DNA from: Sclerodactyla briareus
Taxonomy: Eukaryota; Echinodermata; Holothuroidea; Dendrochirotida; Sclerodactylidae
DNA: 64,000 nt
Assembly (NCBI GenBank): GCA_026419785.1
Contig: JAODTK010005866.1
Span: 62,001-126,000, forward strand
Reading direction: 5' to 3'
Positions 25,801 to 37,934 of this stretch are shown piece after piece (the stretch's first letter is position 1; every line of letters starts with the position of its first letter). A program made the translations under genes and the position numbers. A model generated the notes under the pieces. The model did not search any database and had not been told where the DNA came from. It worked only from the letters and a program-made list of their open reading frames with translations.

Positions 25801-26401
25801 TGAAATGGTGTGTCGGGAGTGAACAAGAAAGAGGTGCGTACGAAAAATTTAAGTACAGGTGTGACAAGTCACTAATCGATCAGGGGTAATAATCAGAGAA
25901 GCGCTTGAGCACGTCGAAAAGCGCATATACACACCTAGATAGTATTTATTAGTATTAGTGTGATTCTTTCAATGAGTAGTCTAATCGGAGTTCTCAGCTT
26001 GGTTTAGGAACCAAGTGTTTGACTAATCACTAACTTCAAAGTAAACAATTGGCTAGGGGGCAAAAGCCAAAAATGCTGTAGATTGGATATTCAGAAGTAT
26101 TTTTCTCCCAAGGAGTGATTAATAAGTGGAATAGCCCTCTGAAGATGTTGTTGGACTAAAAATGTGAATGCGTTCAAGAACAGTCTGAAATATTCTCCAA
26201 CTTTGTGGGCGAATTCTGAGGCATCTTTGATCATTCTTCTATTTTGGATTGTTGTGGCTTCGAGGGTCTTTCATGAGGGTTTTGCCATCCGTACCCTTTC
26301 ACTAAACTACTAAAACCCAAACTGAACTAAGTTGAACTAATGTCATCGTCTGGAATAATACAGTTGAGTGAACACTTCAGGTCACGATTCCATTTTTGAT
26401 C
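25801..26401. other. No supported gene
   Basis: Unassigned sequence between the SINE and the (CA)n-headed repeat. It has no open frame of note. Confidence 0.45.
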
Positions 26402-27505
26402 TTGGCGAAGCCAAAAGGAATCTAGCAGTCACGCGTGTGGTGTGTGGTAGTATGTGTGTGGTGTGGTGGGTGGTGTGGGGTATGTGTGTGTGTATGTGGT
26501 GTGTGTGTGACACTCGTTCCAGCGCGATATCTAGCAAACGCAAGCAGATTTGTTCATATCAGGTAGTTAGCTGTCACCCATGGAAGGGAGGACCCTAGTT
26601 TGGTACCAATACGATGGTCGTCAAGGTCTGGAGGCAAACTTTGCAAAGTGTTTCCGCACGATATCTATGATCGCAAGGCAGTATGAATTTCAATTTGGTA
26701 GGTAGGTGTAACCCATGGCGGGGAGAATGATCCCTATTGTTGCGGTGTGACGTCAAGGTCATAGGGGCATATATGGCTATCTTATATATCTTGGCAACGA
26801 AACATTAGAGTGATGTCGTAATTGAAAGTTTGTGGTCGTCTGGTTGAAATACATCTGGTGACCGACTTTGACCATCTTTGTGACCTTTGACCTTCTGCCT
26901 CATTGACCTAGGACCTAGTGATTTTGACTGCTTTTTTGTATTGCGGGAAGCGTCTGGTTAGACAAACAAAAAAGTCAATGACACTACCATACTACATTAC
27001 TCTCAATCACAAGGCTATCTCGATGAATGTGCAGGTCAAGACAGCGAAAATCGTCATAATCTCGGCAAGAAAACATTTTGGAGGACTGTCATAATTGAAA
27101 GTTTCGTTCGTCCGGGTGAAATACATCTGGTGACCAACTTGCCTCATTTGACCTTTTGACCTCATTTGACCTTTACCTGGTGATTTTGCATGCGTTATGT
27201 GTTGGCCCGAAGCGTCTTGTTAAGACAAACGAAAAAGTCAATGACAACTACCATACTACGATACTTTATCACAGTATCTCAAGAATTGGAGGTCAAGACA
27301 GCTAAAACACTGGAATGTGGATAAAATTTGGCATTTGACATCTGCTCTCAGCATGATATCTAATGATGCAAGTTCTCTTATCAAGTTCAGATTAAGTGGG
27401 TGGATTGTAAACATGATGAAGAATAACCCATTGTTTTGGTATCAGGTTCAAGGTCATTCCAGGTCACCAATAGGACAATCCTTATATCTCTGCAACGATC
27501 AGTGT
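26402..27505 (+). repeat. (CA)n-headed TGACCT-rich dispersed repeat, copy 2
   Basis: It starts TTGGCGAAGCCAAAAGGAAT and TCTAGCAGTCACG, then an impure (GT)n tract to about 26510. Subunits follow with CGCACGATATCTA, ACCCATGGCGGGGAG and CTATTGTTGCGGTGTGACGT. The block TTGGCAACGAAACATT...GTGAAATACATCTGGTGACC occurs twice (about 26793 and 27059, spacing 266 bp), with AGCGTCT(G/T)GTTA(A)GACAAAC at 26950 and 27208. A third subunit (CAGCATGATATCTAATGATG) lies at 27350-27505. This is the longest and most complete family member in the window. Confidence 0.65.
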
Positions 27506-27544
27506 ACAGAGTGAGACAAGCATAGAGCCACCAAACAATATTTC

Positions 27545-28325
27545 CAACCATGAAGACAGTACAAATTCTTGAATTGTCAATTTTATTTTATCCTGATATG
27601 TTTGAGTATGGAATAGCACCCCAAATATTTCCTAGACAAGACAGTACAAATTCGTGAATTGTCCCCATTTTATTATTAGCCCCAGTGACCAGCCTATATG
27701 TCCTTCCTGACCAGTATTGGTGTTGATACGGGTGGGGGTGGCATTTTGGTCTGGCACGCCACCCCCCCCCCCAGGTTACTATGGCAGGCTTATGAAAATT
27801 TAAAAATGTAGCCTGTGTGAGCTGCATCCCGCAGTGATGACAAATTCTAATTAGTCAAAGCAGAAACGCCTCTCTTTGCGTATACCTCATTCTCATGTAG
27901 TGTAATTTCGACCACACAAAGGGTTGTGTTCCCTCTTCATAAAATCTGGGTTGCTTCCATTACCCTCCTCCAATCTCCCCTCACCAAGACAAATATTCCC
28001 CAGTGAAGACAGTACAAATTCGGGCAATTGTATTTATTATTATCTGATAGTATGAATATGGACTAGCACCAGGTGACCAGCCTATTATGTATGTATGTAG
28101 GTACCTCTGATCAGTAGTGGTCAAGTGTTGCTATGGGTGCGTGGGAATTGCCAAAGGCAGATACGCATCTTTCTTACATGCTCCACCCCCCCCCCCCTCC
28201 CCCAGGTTTTTTTTCCCTAGGCAGCTATGAAAATTGAAAAATGGAGCCATTTGAAAACGCCCCACCCCCCTGGGGAAAGATCACTGATCATGACAAATTC
28301 CTAATTGCAAGGCAGATACGTTCTT
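27545..28325. repeat. Diverged ~450-bp tandem duplication
   Basis: The start GAAGACAGTACAAATTC occurs at 27549 and 28003, with a truncated extra copy (AAGACAGTACAAATTCGTG) at about 27638. Both full units continue with CCAGTGACCAGCCTAT or CAGGTGACCAGCCTAT, a C run (27762-27772 and about 28187-28197) followed by CCCAGGTT, then ATGAAAATT and ATGACAAATTC. The units are non-coding. Confidence 0.65.
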
Positions 28326-29380
28326 CGTGCGATACTCTATACGATATAGGATATAGTGGGAGGGTAGACAACTGCAATTCTTTCCATAGGGCGTATGGAT
28401 ATTTACTCCAGGGGGGAAGGCCAAGTTTGTGGCTTTACATTAATTGAAACGGTGATATGATCTCAAATTTCCATTTAACTAGTTAATACAGCAGACATGC
28501 ACACCAGGAAAGTCGCGAATATTAGACACCGATGTAAGCCCAGCATTATCATCTTCAACCACTGTATGCATTGTGTGTGTATACTAAATAAGCCTTCAGT
28601 TTGACAGGTCAACTTCCAATCCTCAAAAGGTTTAATCTCTCAAGCTGTTTGTGTGAGACTGCAAAGGGGAGAAGTAGTAACAAACACATAATAAACTTGA
28701 GACTGCCTGTCAGACAGTCAGTGTGGAAAGGGGAACCTGGCACTGGCAATGCTCAGATGATTGAGAAGGGTAATCCAATTATTCTCTGTGTGCGATCAGT
28801 CTACTGATTATCTGATTGTTTACACTTCCTACTGGGAATGCGAAAAAGGACACTCCAGGTGTGCATGACTGACAGCAGGACTGACCCATGGGTATTATTA
28901 CCTGTGATTCATAGACAAGCCCTAATGAGGGGATTAACGTGGTGTGTATAGAAGCAGTGAGTCGGAGGAAAAGGAAGCAGGGTCAAGGAAACTTCTGAAA
29001 GTAAGGAAGGTAAACAACATTGTGCATTTTTTTTGACTATTGAGCAAAAAGTGGAGGGCATTACCTGTTACCATGAGCAAAAAGTGAGGGCATTACCCTG
29101 TACCCCAGGCGAAAGGGCAGGGGTTTAAGTCTATAAAGGATCTCTCTTCCTTCCCAGTGCCTCTCTCTCTGGGGTGACTGTCACATTGATGTGACTATTT
29201 GGGAAAAGTGATGCCAGGATAAGAACATGTTAACCAATGGCCAGATGTCATACTGAATCAACATTATCTGAGCCCACATAATTCAGAAAGTCTCAACATG
29301 TGCCTATATATCTAAAATTACAAAGATCTTGTCTGTTCTAATTATCTATTTGTATTCTTATTCGTGTCCCAGATATATTT
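28326..29380. other. No supported gene
   Basis: Low coding potential; a short local repeat GAGCAAAAAGTG(G)AGGGCATTACC occurs twice at 29042-29100. Nothing else is recognised. Confidence 0.4.
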
Positions 29381-29520
29381 GTTTATGGAGTGGCTGCATG
29401 GGGTGGGTCATATAGAGAGAACATTCCTCAAACCCCCCCAATGTAGAGCAGAATTGTGATTTGAAAGCCTTGTGCAAAGTTTGACCCAAAAAATAGCAAT
29501 CAGACATTTGATTGGACTGG
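29381..29520 (+). mobile_element. Possible LINE C-terminal fragment
   Basis: One frame reads IFVYGVAAWGGSYRENI and, after a stop and frame change, SLTQKIAIRHLIGL. In CR1/jockey-type LINEs a YG(V/I)xxWG motif followed by LQK(R/K)AIR lies between the reverse transcriptase and the C-terminus, and the spacing here fits. The fragment is short and broken, so the call is tentative. Confidence 0.4.
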
Positions 29521-31440
29521 TAAAATGGCTATTGATACTAATTCTGAACAGTGTTCTCACTTGTCAATTGCATGACCCTACCCCTTTTACCCCAGACCAG
29601 GTGCTCAGTGCAACTTCAATCAAAATGAATGGGGCACCCCCAGTCACTTGTGCCTAAAAAATCTGAAAAATGATACCCCCCACAGTTCTTTTGAAAGACC
29701 ACAGACTACTTACTCTGCTGTACAAAATTGAAAACGATTGACTGGGCAATTGACTTACCCCTCAGTCCCCCATTATGATGATTAACGGAACATATGGTAC
29801 AAGCCAACCTGGTGGAGACACCATGCTAATTGGACACTGCTGGACCTACAATGTCTCCCCTTGTCCAGGGTATAGTTGAGGGATGCAATTGATAATAAAT
29901 AGTCCTTATGCACTTCTCTTTCCCCGCACACTATACCCCTGAAAAAGATATTTTTTCACATTTGTCGATGATGTTGGTCGGCCAATTCAAAGAACTGGCC
30001 ACTTCATTCAATCTAGTCTGCTTTTGAACCACACCCAGTCACTTATGAGTAATGAATGTGCTAAAGTGATCTCATGGCATTTAGCCTTGCCTCAGTCTGC
30101 TGACTTAGTGTTTACGGTCGCTTGTGACTTCCCACAAACTGAATGGAAAAACATTGGACCCCCCCCCCTCGCCTGGTTATTAACGCTTGACTTTACCTTC
30201 ACTCTTCAAGACATACTTACTTACCATGCAGTTTTAGTTTTCAGTATTTCATTTCAACTGCCCTCAGATGACTTTTTGACCTGGGTCAAGCAACAAGTAT
30301 CTCATCTCAATGCGCTGAGTAAATTTTGCAGGTGATCGTTTTGGTTGTCAAGGTGGTGGTTTGAGTTGGCAACACACATCTTGCATGGGGTGTTGTGATA
30401 TAGCTGAGTAAGGGGAAACATGTCAGGAAAAAAGGCAGACACTCACATCGTGCAGAGTTGCGTTCGTGTTACCTGTTGATTATAATCATCTCGCCCCCTG
30501 ATTCGATTTGGCAAGCCTTGCGCAACAGAACTCCGGTGTACAGCCTAGTGTGACGTCAGATCTGGCACATAACTAGGCCACCACTCTAACTAACATATCG
30601 CATCAACGCGCACTGGCAGACCTGTCGTCGTATGAAGCATTGATTGCATACCCAACCCATTAATTTGCTGGTGTGCTGCTTGTGCAGGTTCTTCTCATAG
30701 ACCATGTAATAAGTACCAATTCACGCATTTGTCGCGACGCTTAGCTTTTTCGGCGGGGAGATATTCATCAGATATTTGTCAATGATCTCCAGGCAGTGAT
30801 TATAAACATCTTTGAACATCGCACGGATGATGCTGTGCATTAATGAGAGCATGTGGGTTCGTTGCTACTATATAGATAGCAAGCATTGTGATTGAACACC
30901 GTCAATTAGATGGCCTCTTTATTCTGTTATGATGACATTATTCGAAACGAATGCTGTCAAGGTCTCCCATTTGAAAATGTCTAGCTTGTTTTGAAGTCAA
31001 ATAGATTATTGCAGCTGATGAATTATAGCACACACGTAGGTCTTGTTCGTAGAGACCATTATCCTGTTTCATCAGTTCGCTGGAGCACCGTCCGGCTACC
31101 ATAACTGATCGTGTTCTATCACATCATCCACTAACTGCGATAATACATAAACAGAAGAATCATGAGTTGCAGCGGTCCCGTTGAAGAGAATGCTGTTAAT
31201 GTCCCCTAAACATCGTTTTATTGACTGATTGCGTTAATATTTTACTTACTACCCAAAAGAGCACACGAGGTATTTTATATAATATTCCGATTGGTTTTAG
31301 GTCTGAGTTGTACCCACTAGGAAACCGCCCTGGATAATCAAACGCGGTGAAACGATTACCATCAAATTAAGGGTCAAAATGATTAAACATGTGATGGGGA
31401 GTAGTAAACTCAAAGAGAGCCAAAAAGCTTAGTGATTCCT
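29521..31440. other. No supported gene
   Basis: A C run near 30160 and a 103-codon plus frame (30024-30335) without recognisable domain. No repeat with clear edges was seen. Confidence 0.4.
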
Positions 31441-32420
31441 ACCGATCCTTGTATACTAGACTGTCGTGTTCACAAGGTTTCATGACTGTGACCCTCTGTT
31501 ACCGTCTGACTGAATTTTGTCCTGACAAAGACCATAGGGTCCATTTACTCATAAACCAATTATAAACCTTTATCTATCTAGATGGGGTCGGTTATGATGT
31601 CATTCAACAAAGTCCACCATTGACTAAAATATAAATTATTCACAATTTTCTAATACTTTACTACTTTCCTCCGTTAAAATGAACCTCAATCAACGAAAAA
31701 AATGGGTTCGTGTCAATCTCTTACTAGCTGAATTGGACCCAGCACTCGGCACTTCTCGTGTTTCAGACTTGAATGCGTTGACCCTCAGAGGCATTTGACA
31801 TTATTCCAAACAATGAATCTCATGTAATGGGGTGTCATGAAGGTATCGTGGTTACAGATGACAGTTGACCGAACCTCAAAACAAAGAATCATGTACTCAT
31901 TATGAGGCACCCCGCACATACCATGTATGAGCCAACTCATCCAACACCAGGTGGGGTCGGAGGTTGATTGCAACCAAAAAAGACAATCCTTAAGGACATT
32001 TTAATATAGACTTTTTTGGACCTCTGTTGACCCACAGAAGACCTTGCTTGACCCGAAACACAGGGACCATGTAACTCGTTATTGAGACCCCCCACTTATC
32101 AAATATTAGCTTGATTCATCCGGGAGGGGATCATGTTATCGTGTTTCCAAGCCTAAATTGGCCAAAATATCAAATTGGTCCCGAAAATGACCCCCATCTA
32201 CACCATGACATTTGAGTTTTTTTAAACCCCAACCCCCATAAGAAAGCTGAATACCAATTTGCAGCTCGTTCCAAGACCCTCAAGGGTTATTCTGAACATA
32301 TCTGTATCACGAGGTTTTTCGCACTTTGACCTCTATGAACAATTAATGTTGAACCTTTGACATGACCCCAGTATTATAGCGATCATGAGGAAACCACATA
32401 CCAATATGTGCTTCATCTTT
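31441..32420 (-). repeat. Degenerate ~230-bp tandem repeats, CACGATAAC family
   Basis: On the plus strand the units show GACCATGTAACTCGTTATTG or ATCATGTACTCATTATGAGG, CCCC(G/A)CACATA or CCCCACTTAT, then a CATCC...GGGGATCA step, then TATCGTGTTT or TCGTGTTCACAAGG, then TGACC(C/T)-type sequence. At least four eroded units can be traced. The minus-strand sense (AACACGATAAC...) matches the units at 23.3 and 50.4-50.95 kb. Confidence 0.5.
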
Positions 32421-32968
32421 CCTCATCTTCCCACACACACCAATGTCATGACTGCATGCAACCCTCTACTATTAGGAATTTAAAAAAAAAAACAATGCAC
32501 GTATGGGGTGGTGCAGGTCGTGTCGTGATGATGTTAAAAATCTCGTAACCTCGTGTTTAGGCTCAAATTAATTTCTCCTCCAATTGAGCCATTCAACCGT
32601 CAACCATTATTGCGCATGTTGCCCTCCGGTAAGAAGAAAGATACAGAGGGTTTATCAAGCAATTGCGCAGAGAGCTACTGTTGCACCGACAAATACAATG
32701 CTGTGAAATGTTTGATTTGTTCTAGTTTAGCATCTGGAATAAATTTTTGATGAGAGAAACACACCAAGATGGTGTATTTAGTGGGTTATTAATGTCTTCT
32801 TGGTCATTCCATTCGCGGGCGGATGCCCAATGCGTTTCGCCAGGTGGCGCAGTGGTATTACATTAATTATCGGTTACTTTATTAGCTTTCGTGACGTCTG
32901 TTAAGTATAAACCATCCTGTAATGAGCTACGAGAAACGACTGTTTCATACCCACTCAGTGACATGAAA
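32421..32968. other. No supported gene
   Basis: Unassigned. An A tract at about 32482-32492 is the only simple-sequence feature. Confidence 0.4.
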
Positions 32969-33290
32969 ATGTTTCATGCATGTTTGCAAGCGAGCCACTC
33001 TTTTCGGCGCGGGTGTCTGCATGGAATCGTTGAAGGAAAAGGGTGAGGGGAAGTTAGAAAGGGTATGTCTGCATATATCAATCATTGAAGAAAATGAGAC
33101 CGACCTGTTGCTAACCCACCAACCGTAGCATGGAATATTTCATTCATGTTTGACCAACATTGAATAGCGAAGCAGTTTCCCTTTCGGGTGCGTGCATAAA
33201 AATCGTTTTGAATGGAAACTGTGGAGGTGAGAAAGTGACAAGGTTGATGTCTTCACTCATTCTAGTCATCATGAACGCATAACATTTTTT
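32969..33290. repeat. Diverged tandem duplication, ~165-bp unit
   Basis: TTTCATGCATGTTTG...TTTTCGGCGCGGGTGTCTGCAT...ATCGTTGAA...GTGAGG at 32969-33055 is echoed by TTTCATTCATGTTTG...CCTTTCGGGTGCGTGCAT...ATCGTTTTGAA...GTGAGA at 33137-33236. Two old copies of a non-coding unit. Confidence 0.5.
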
Positions 33291-35040
33291 ATTTAATTTG
33301 TGGGAGATAATGAGAGGAGATGCCCTCACATAGTAATTACCAGTACAAAGGGTCTCTCAAAGTTAAGGGCGAACAGCTTTTCGAGTTTTTCAATTGTATA
33401 AAATACGTCAACATTCTTGGTTACTTTTCGTTACTACACAATCCTACAGTATTCTAGGGGAAAACGATGCAGAGGCCAGCCAAGGATCCACAAGTAAATG
33501 CTGCATTATTGCGCATGGGAACAGTTGTGTAGTGACGCCTTAGAAATTACTGGAATGAAGAGAGTATGCTCTAACACATCTTGTTATTCATTCGGATCCC
33601 ATCAAGAAGTTTAAATTCACTTCGTATAACTGGAACCCCCCCCCCCCCCTCAATTCCCTCCTTGACTGCTTGACTTCACAGGGTGAATTACGGAATAGTA
33701 TACCGTAGTGATTGGTGTCTTACCGATCAGTGCATTCGGACACGGCTGCTGAAATGTCGCGGCTGCGGGTTCGTCGTCATAATGTATCAAGAAGAAAGTG
33801 CCAAAAAAGCATGATACATGGCCTAGTAGGGATATAAGAGTAGGGTTCCGTATTCACTGAGAATCTACTGGTTGTGTTAATATGGGCATTGACGCGGATG
33901 GGCGATTTTCAGCTTATGTTATATTCTGCCCTGTTGTACGGTACATGGTTATTAAATGGACGCCCTGCTTACCTGTATACATATGGTATGAGGTGGAAAT
34001 TTAGTCGGGAGCCCGGAAGGTTCATTCAGATGAAAAAGAGACAAAAGGTTTTTGATGGCCCTGATGTGTTCGTAGGGACCAGGCTTCAAATAAAAGGTGA
34101 TTGCTGCCAGGGCGCACCCTACACGTAAAGTGAGAGGGGGGCTCAAAATAGGGGGGTAAACGATAACGGACTAACCGCGCTTTGCTGTTAGGCTATACAA
34201 AAAGTAGGTCAGTGTGTAATTCCCCTTATTAGCAAAATTATCGTTATGAATGCAATAACTCCTGGGAACGCTGTAAGCTATCCACTCCAGAGTTTATTCA
34301 ATAACTGGAAAGTAGTCATTTCCCTCTTTCTTATCATGTCCAATTCGAAGCGATATTACTCCAGGAACCGACGGCGTTTCTCGGCTGATGAACAAAATAT
34401 TTCGAAGGAATTCTCAATAGAATTGGTAAATTCACAAATTTAGGCCGTGTGGGTGTACACGATGCGGTCATGGAAAACTACGTCGTCTATTGGTCCAGTG
34501 TAAAACTCTTGCCGCAGAGGGGCCCTTTGGGTCTAGCCTATGTTAAACCTATTCTGATTGGAAATGGGAAAGACAGCGTTTTTAGGTCCAATCAGAAAAT
34601 CGAATAGAAATCGCACTCGGAAATTTCCGCGGCGTCCCATGGCAGAGGTTGCCTATAATGATTACTGGTATTATTTTTGATTCAATTGGGCGCTTCATCG
34701 CACCAAATACGAATATCAGAGTTATTGCTATGTTAGACATATAAGTTGAGGTTACTAAAATTTCATAATGGTGCATGTGCATATTTATGTCATTTGAAAT
34801 ATTCCACAATACGGAGCTAAGTTGAAAAATAGAGAGGACATATAATGTTGGCAAGTTCAAATTGACCCCTGCGCGAGGCCAAGGCGAGCCTAGGTTCCAA
34901 ACGCCACGGAACGTTGTCAAATAATGGCCCTAGTATTGACGAACATGTGATCTTAGGGGGGATTATAGCTTGTGATATAGATCAGTAATTATATTCATAT
35001 CCCGGATGGCATTTTTATAAATACAAACCTAAAAGGTGCT
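33291..35040. other. No supported gene
   Basis: A C run (33636-33649) and frames up to 112 codons (34582-34920 minus) without recognisable domains or splice borders. Confidence 0.4.
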
Positions 35041-35859
35041 ATCATCTGGAAATTTGTTTACTGTAGCGGCAATTTGCGTGGACTGTTAGGAGCCCCATTG
35101 ACTCAAAAGTGACAGGGCCATTGACATAGTTCCGTAATGTGTGCCTTAACAGCTGAAGTGCGACAAGGACAAATGTGCTGGGTTTCGTGCCCAAAGGGTA
35201 ACTTGCATCGTGATGGCAATGCAGCAATATGTGACTGTACGGGGGCCCCAGACAGCCCAGCCCAAGGGGTACTGCCATATGGCGTGATTCGGCTGGAAAA
35301 AAAGACTTAGGTCAATCTTTTTGATCAGATTTGAACTATTACACAGTGCGATCCTACAACAAATAACGAACAGTTAATGTTCCTGTAACAATGGCCCAAA
35401 CGTAGCTTTCAGATAGGGACCCATGCTCGGCCCCGTGCCCCCGACCAGTCAAAGATTATTGCTGAAAGAGGCACAAGGATCAATCTTTTTGCATTTGAAC
35501 TATACCATTGGAGGATACTAAAATAAGGAATTGACAGTAACTTCGTTCTCGTACGGGCCCAAACAGTAGCTTTTGAGATACAGATAGGACCCATGCCTGG
35601 GCCCCATGGTCCAAACAGTCATAGGATTTTATTCAGCTAAGCGGCACAATGGGAAATCCTTTTAATTTATTATGCCACTTTGGAGTTATACTATGCGAAC
35701 GATAGTAACTTTTTCCTGCATCAGGGCCAAAACATTAGCCCCCCAGTCGTCATATGAGCTTTTTTCAGGTGAGGAGGCACAGCGGTTGAAATTTGTGTTC
35801 ACTTGAACTATTCACATGTGGCATAATAGCATTACCGTTATCTTCATAAGGGCCCGAGC
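35041..35859. repeat. Degenerate tandem repeat, ~130-180-bp units
   Basis: Repeated landmarks are GGCACAA(G/T)GG, ATC(T/C)TTTT, TTTGAACTAT, a GTAAC(T)T step, GGGCCCAAACAGTAGC or a variant, GATAGGACCCATGC and GGCCCC. Traceable units begin near 35285, 35461, 35636 and 35767, with a weaker one near 35100. The last unit is cut at its GGGCCC step by the hAT-like element at 35860, and a matching GGCCCCCGAAGCAGTAG resumes beyond it. Confidence 0.55.
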
Positions 35860-36545
35860 CAGTGGTGGCGCCAGGATTTCTCCGAACGGGGGGTCCGAGT
35901 TCCCAGACGGGGGGGGGGGGACAAGTTCCCCGAAGAGGCTCACCATACCCCCTAAGTCAAAACCTGCATTTTGCTGTTCTTTTTGAACATTTTTCTTGAA
36001 GAGAAAACAAAAACGAAAAATGAAAAAAAATGAAAGACCTTGTGGAGAGCAATGTTTACTTCAATAGCTTCCCACTCAAAATCAGACGCCCTATTAGTAG
36101 AATAGGGTCGGGGATTCCCGCTAAAATGCACAGGAAAATACTGGCACTGAGTCGTGAAAGCACACCACTCTACACAGTGCAAAACAGTGTGATATAAAAA
36201 CGGCAGAACGAGATCCTCCCCAAAAAAGAACTGTAACCTTAATCTCGGCAGGGACCGTTTCGAAGAATCCATAAGGCTTGTGTATCCTATCTATATATCC
36301 CACGATTGTTTAGTCTGTAGGAAGAGGTACGCTGATCTTAAACTTCAGCGAGGGTTACTTGGCATTACTATAGAAAACTCATGCGGAATTTCACATAAAG
36401 AAGTGGAAATATATACTGTAGGGGCAAAGAACCCTCGTCGGGGTGTGTACATGTTAGCGTACCCACTGGGCTCACCGAACGTAGATGGGAAAATTCCCCG
36501 ACGGGGGGGGCATGCCCCCAACCCCCCCTCGCTGCGCCACCCTTG
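35860..36545. mobile_element. hAT-like non-autonomous element (candidate)
   Basis: The left end CAGTGGTGGCGCCAGG and the inverted right end CAAGGGTGGCGCAGCG share 10 of the first 12 bases. Both are followed by G-rich subterminal tracts, and TTCCCCGA(A/C)G is repeated near both ends. The target octamers GCCCGAGC and GCCCCCGA are only similar, but both flanks align to the same step of the surrounding tandem repeat, which supports insertion there. No transposase is encoded. Confidence 0.45.
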
Positions 36546-36697
36546 GCCCCCGAAGCAGTAGTAAGTGCAGTAGTCTAAGGCTAGGCCCTGTGGCTCAAGC
36601 GACTGTCAGTCAACTTCAGCTAAACAGCTTCATCAGCAAAATATGTTGAATACTGCTGCCAGCAAGACAATGACATTACTGTGGTGATAACATCAGT

Positions 36698-37548
36698 ATC
36701 TGCCTGCCATATGAGGCCGGGCAGTAGGTCAATAGGGTGAATTGTTCAGCAGTGGTACAAAAACATGCTGTTGACAGCAATAAAAGACACCGAGAAGACT
36801 CGACAACATAGCATGACAATGACCAAAAGGGAGACGATTACAAATTGTAAAGGTCGTACCTGATCATACATCATTAAGGTTCAACTTTTCAGGCTCTGAA
36901 ATACCTTTCGTGTGGAGCATGAATGTATTTTCAGAATACCCTAGAACAAGACACTGGCCCTAATTAATCATACTTGATACGAATTGCTCTGAAGCATTAC
37001 CCTAGATATTTACCGGTCCTAATCATATATACACGATGTAGACGCCACATACCTTGCTGGAATAACATATTTACATTTGAGTTTAAATGATAACAGATAG
37101 TCTTCAACATTACATGAAAACTAGAGTAATATGTACGGTACCGTAGCAGCATTGACAGCATTTGGTTTGTCTGTATACAAATGGTAGTTACTTTATAAGG
37201 TCAAATTGCTCACCTCTAAGATGCTTACTCGCATGCTCTCTCGTGGATACTTTCATAGAAGATTGATACTGAAAGCCCAGAGCTAGGTACGAAAGTAAAT
37301 AACTAAATCTATGGAAAAGTAATCAAAACAATGAATGTTTAACACTTGTATAGGATTAGGGGAATAGATTCCGTACATGTCAGCAGAAGAAGTTATTCGT
37401 GTGTGTTGTTTGTTGAACTATTCAGGGTGTTTCACTACTGCAAACAGAGGTGTGAAATAATATTATGATTTCTTCTCTGCTGTTTCGTTGTATAATATAG
37501 TTGTGTATTACTATGATGCTCTGTTCAGGCCCATATGGCAGGCAGATG
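36698..37548. mobile_element. Inverted 16-bp repeats bounding ~850 bp
   Basis: ATCTGCCTGCCATATG (36698-36713) recurs inverted as CATATGGCAGGCAGAT (37533-37548), and the next inner bases (AGGCC and the complement of GGCC) also match. The interior has no coding potential. The same 13-base core also appears twice in the 8.3-9.2 kb repeat, so it may be a terminal motif of one element family. No target duplication is evident. Confidence 0.35.
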
Positions 37549-37934
37549 AGGTAAATCATTGTTAAGGTTCTTAACAAGGGCCCTGCCTGTTCGTCATCCT
37601 CGCATTCACCCTCACTGTCACTACTCCATGGCTGATCGTCTTACACACTGGCATAACACGAGCATATCGCCACTCAAATGGTCTGTTGGATCAAAGGCGT
37701 CATTCAAAGCCACATTCATTCCTTCTGATGCTGATGTGGTAGCTCAGAATATTCATCGTACAATGTATCAGGTGGAGCCTCTCTTCCAAGTCAATGCGGC
37801 ACATACAGTCCATCATCATTGGCGATCCAGCCATAATTCAATGGGCTCGAGTCTTTGGTTGGTTTCTCGGTATGTGCCTGTCTCCATATCATAGCAATGA
37901 AGTCTGCCCTGACATAACAAAGTCGGTACAGTAG
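37549..37934. other. Unrecognised open frame region
   Basis: A plus frame of 111 codons (37559-37894) ends just before the R2-type LINE fragment and in the same direction. It may be upstream LINE sequence, but no RT or zinc-finger motif is visible. Confidence 0.3.
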
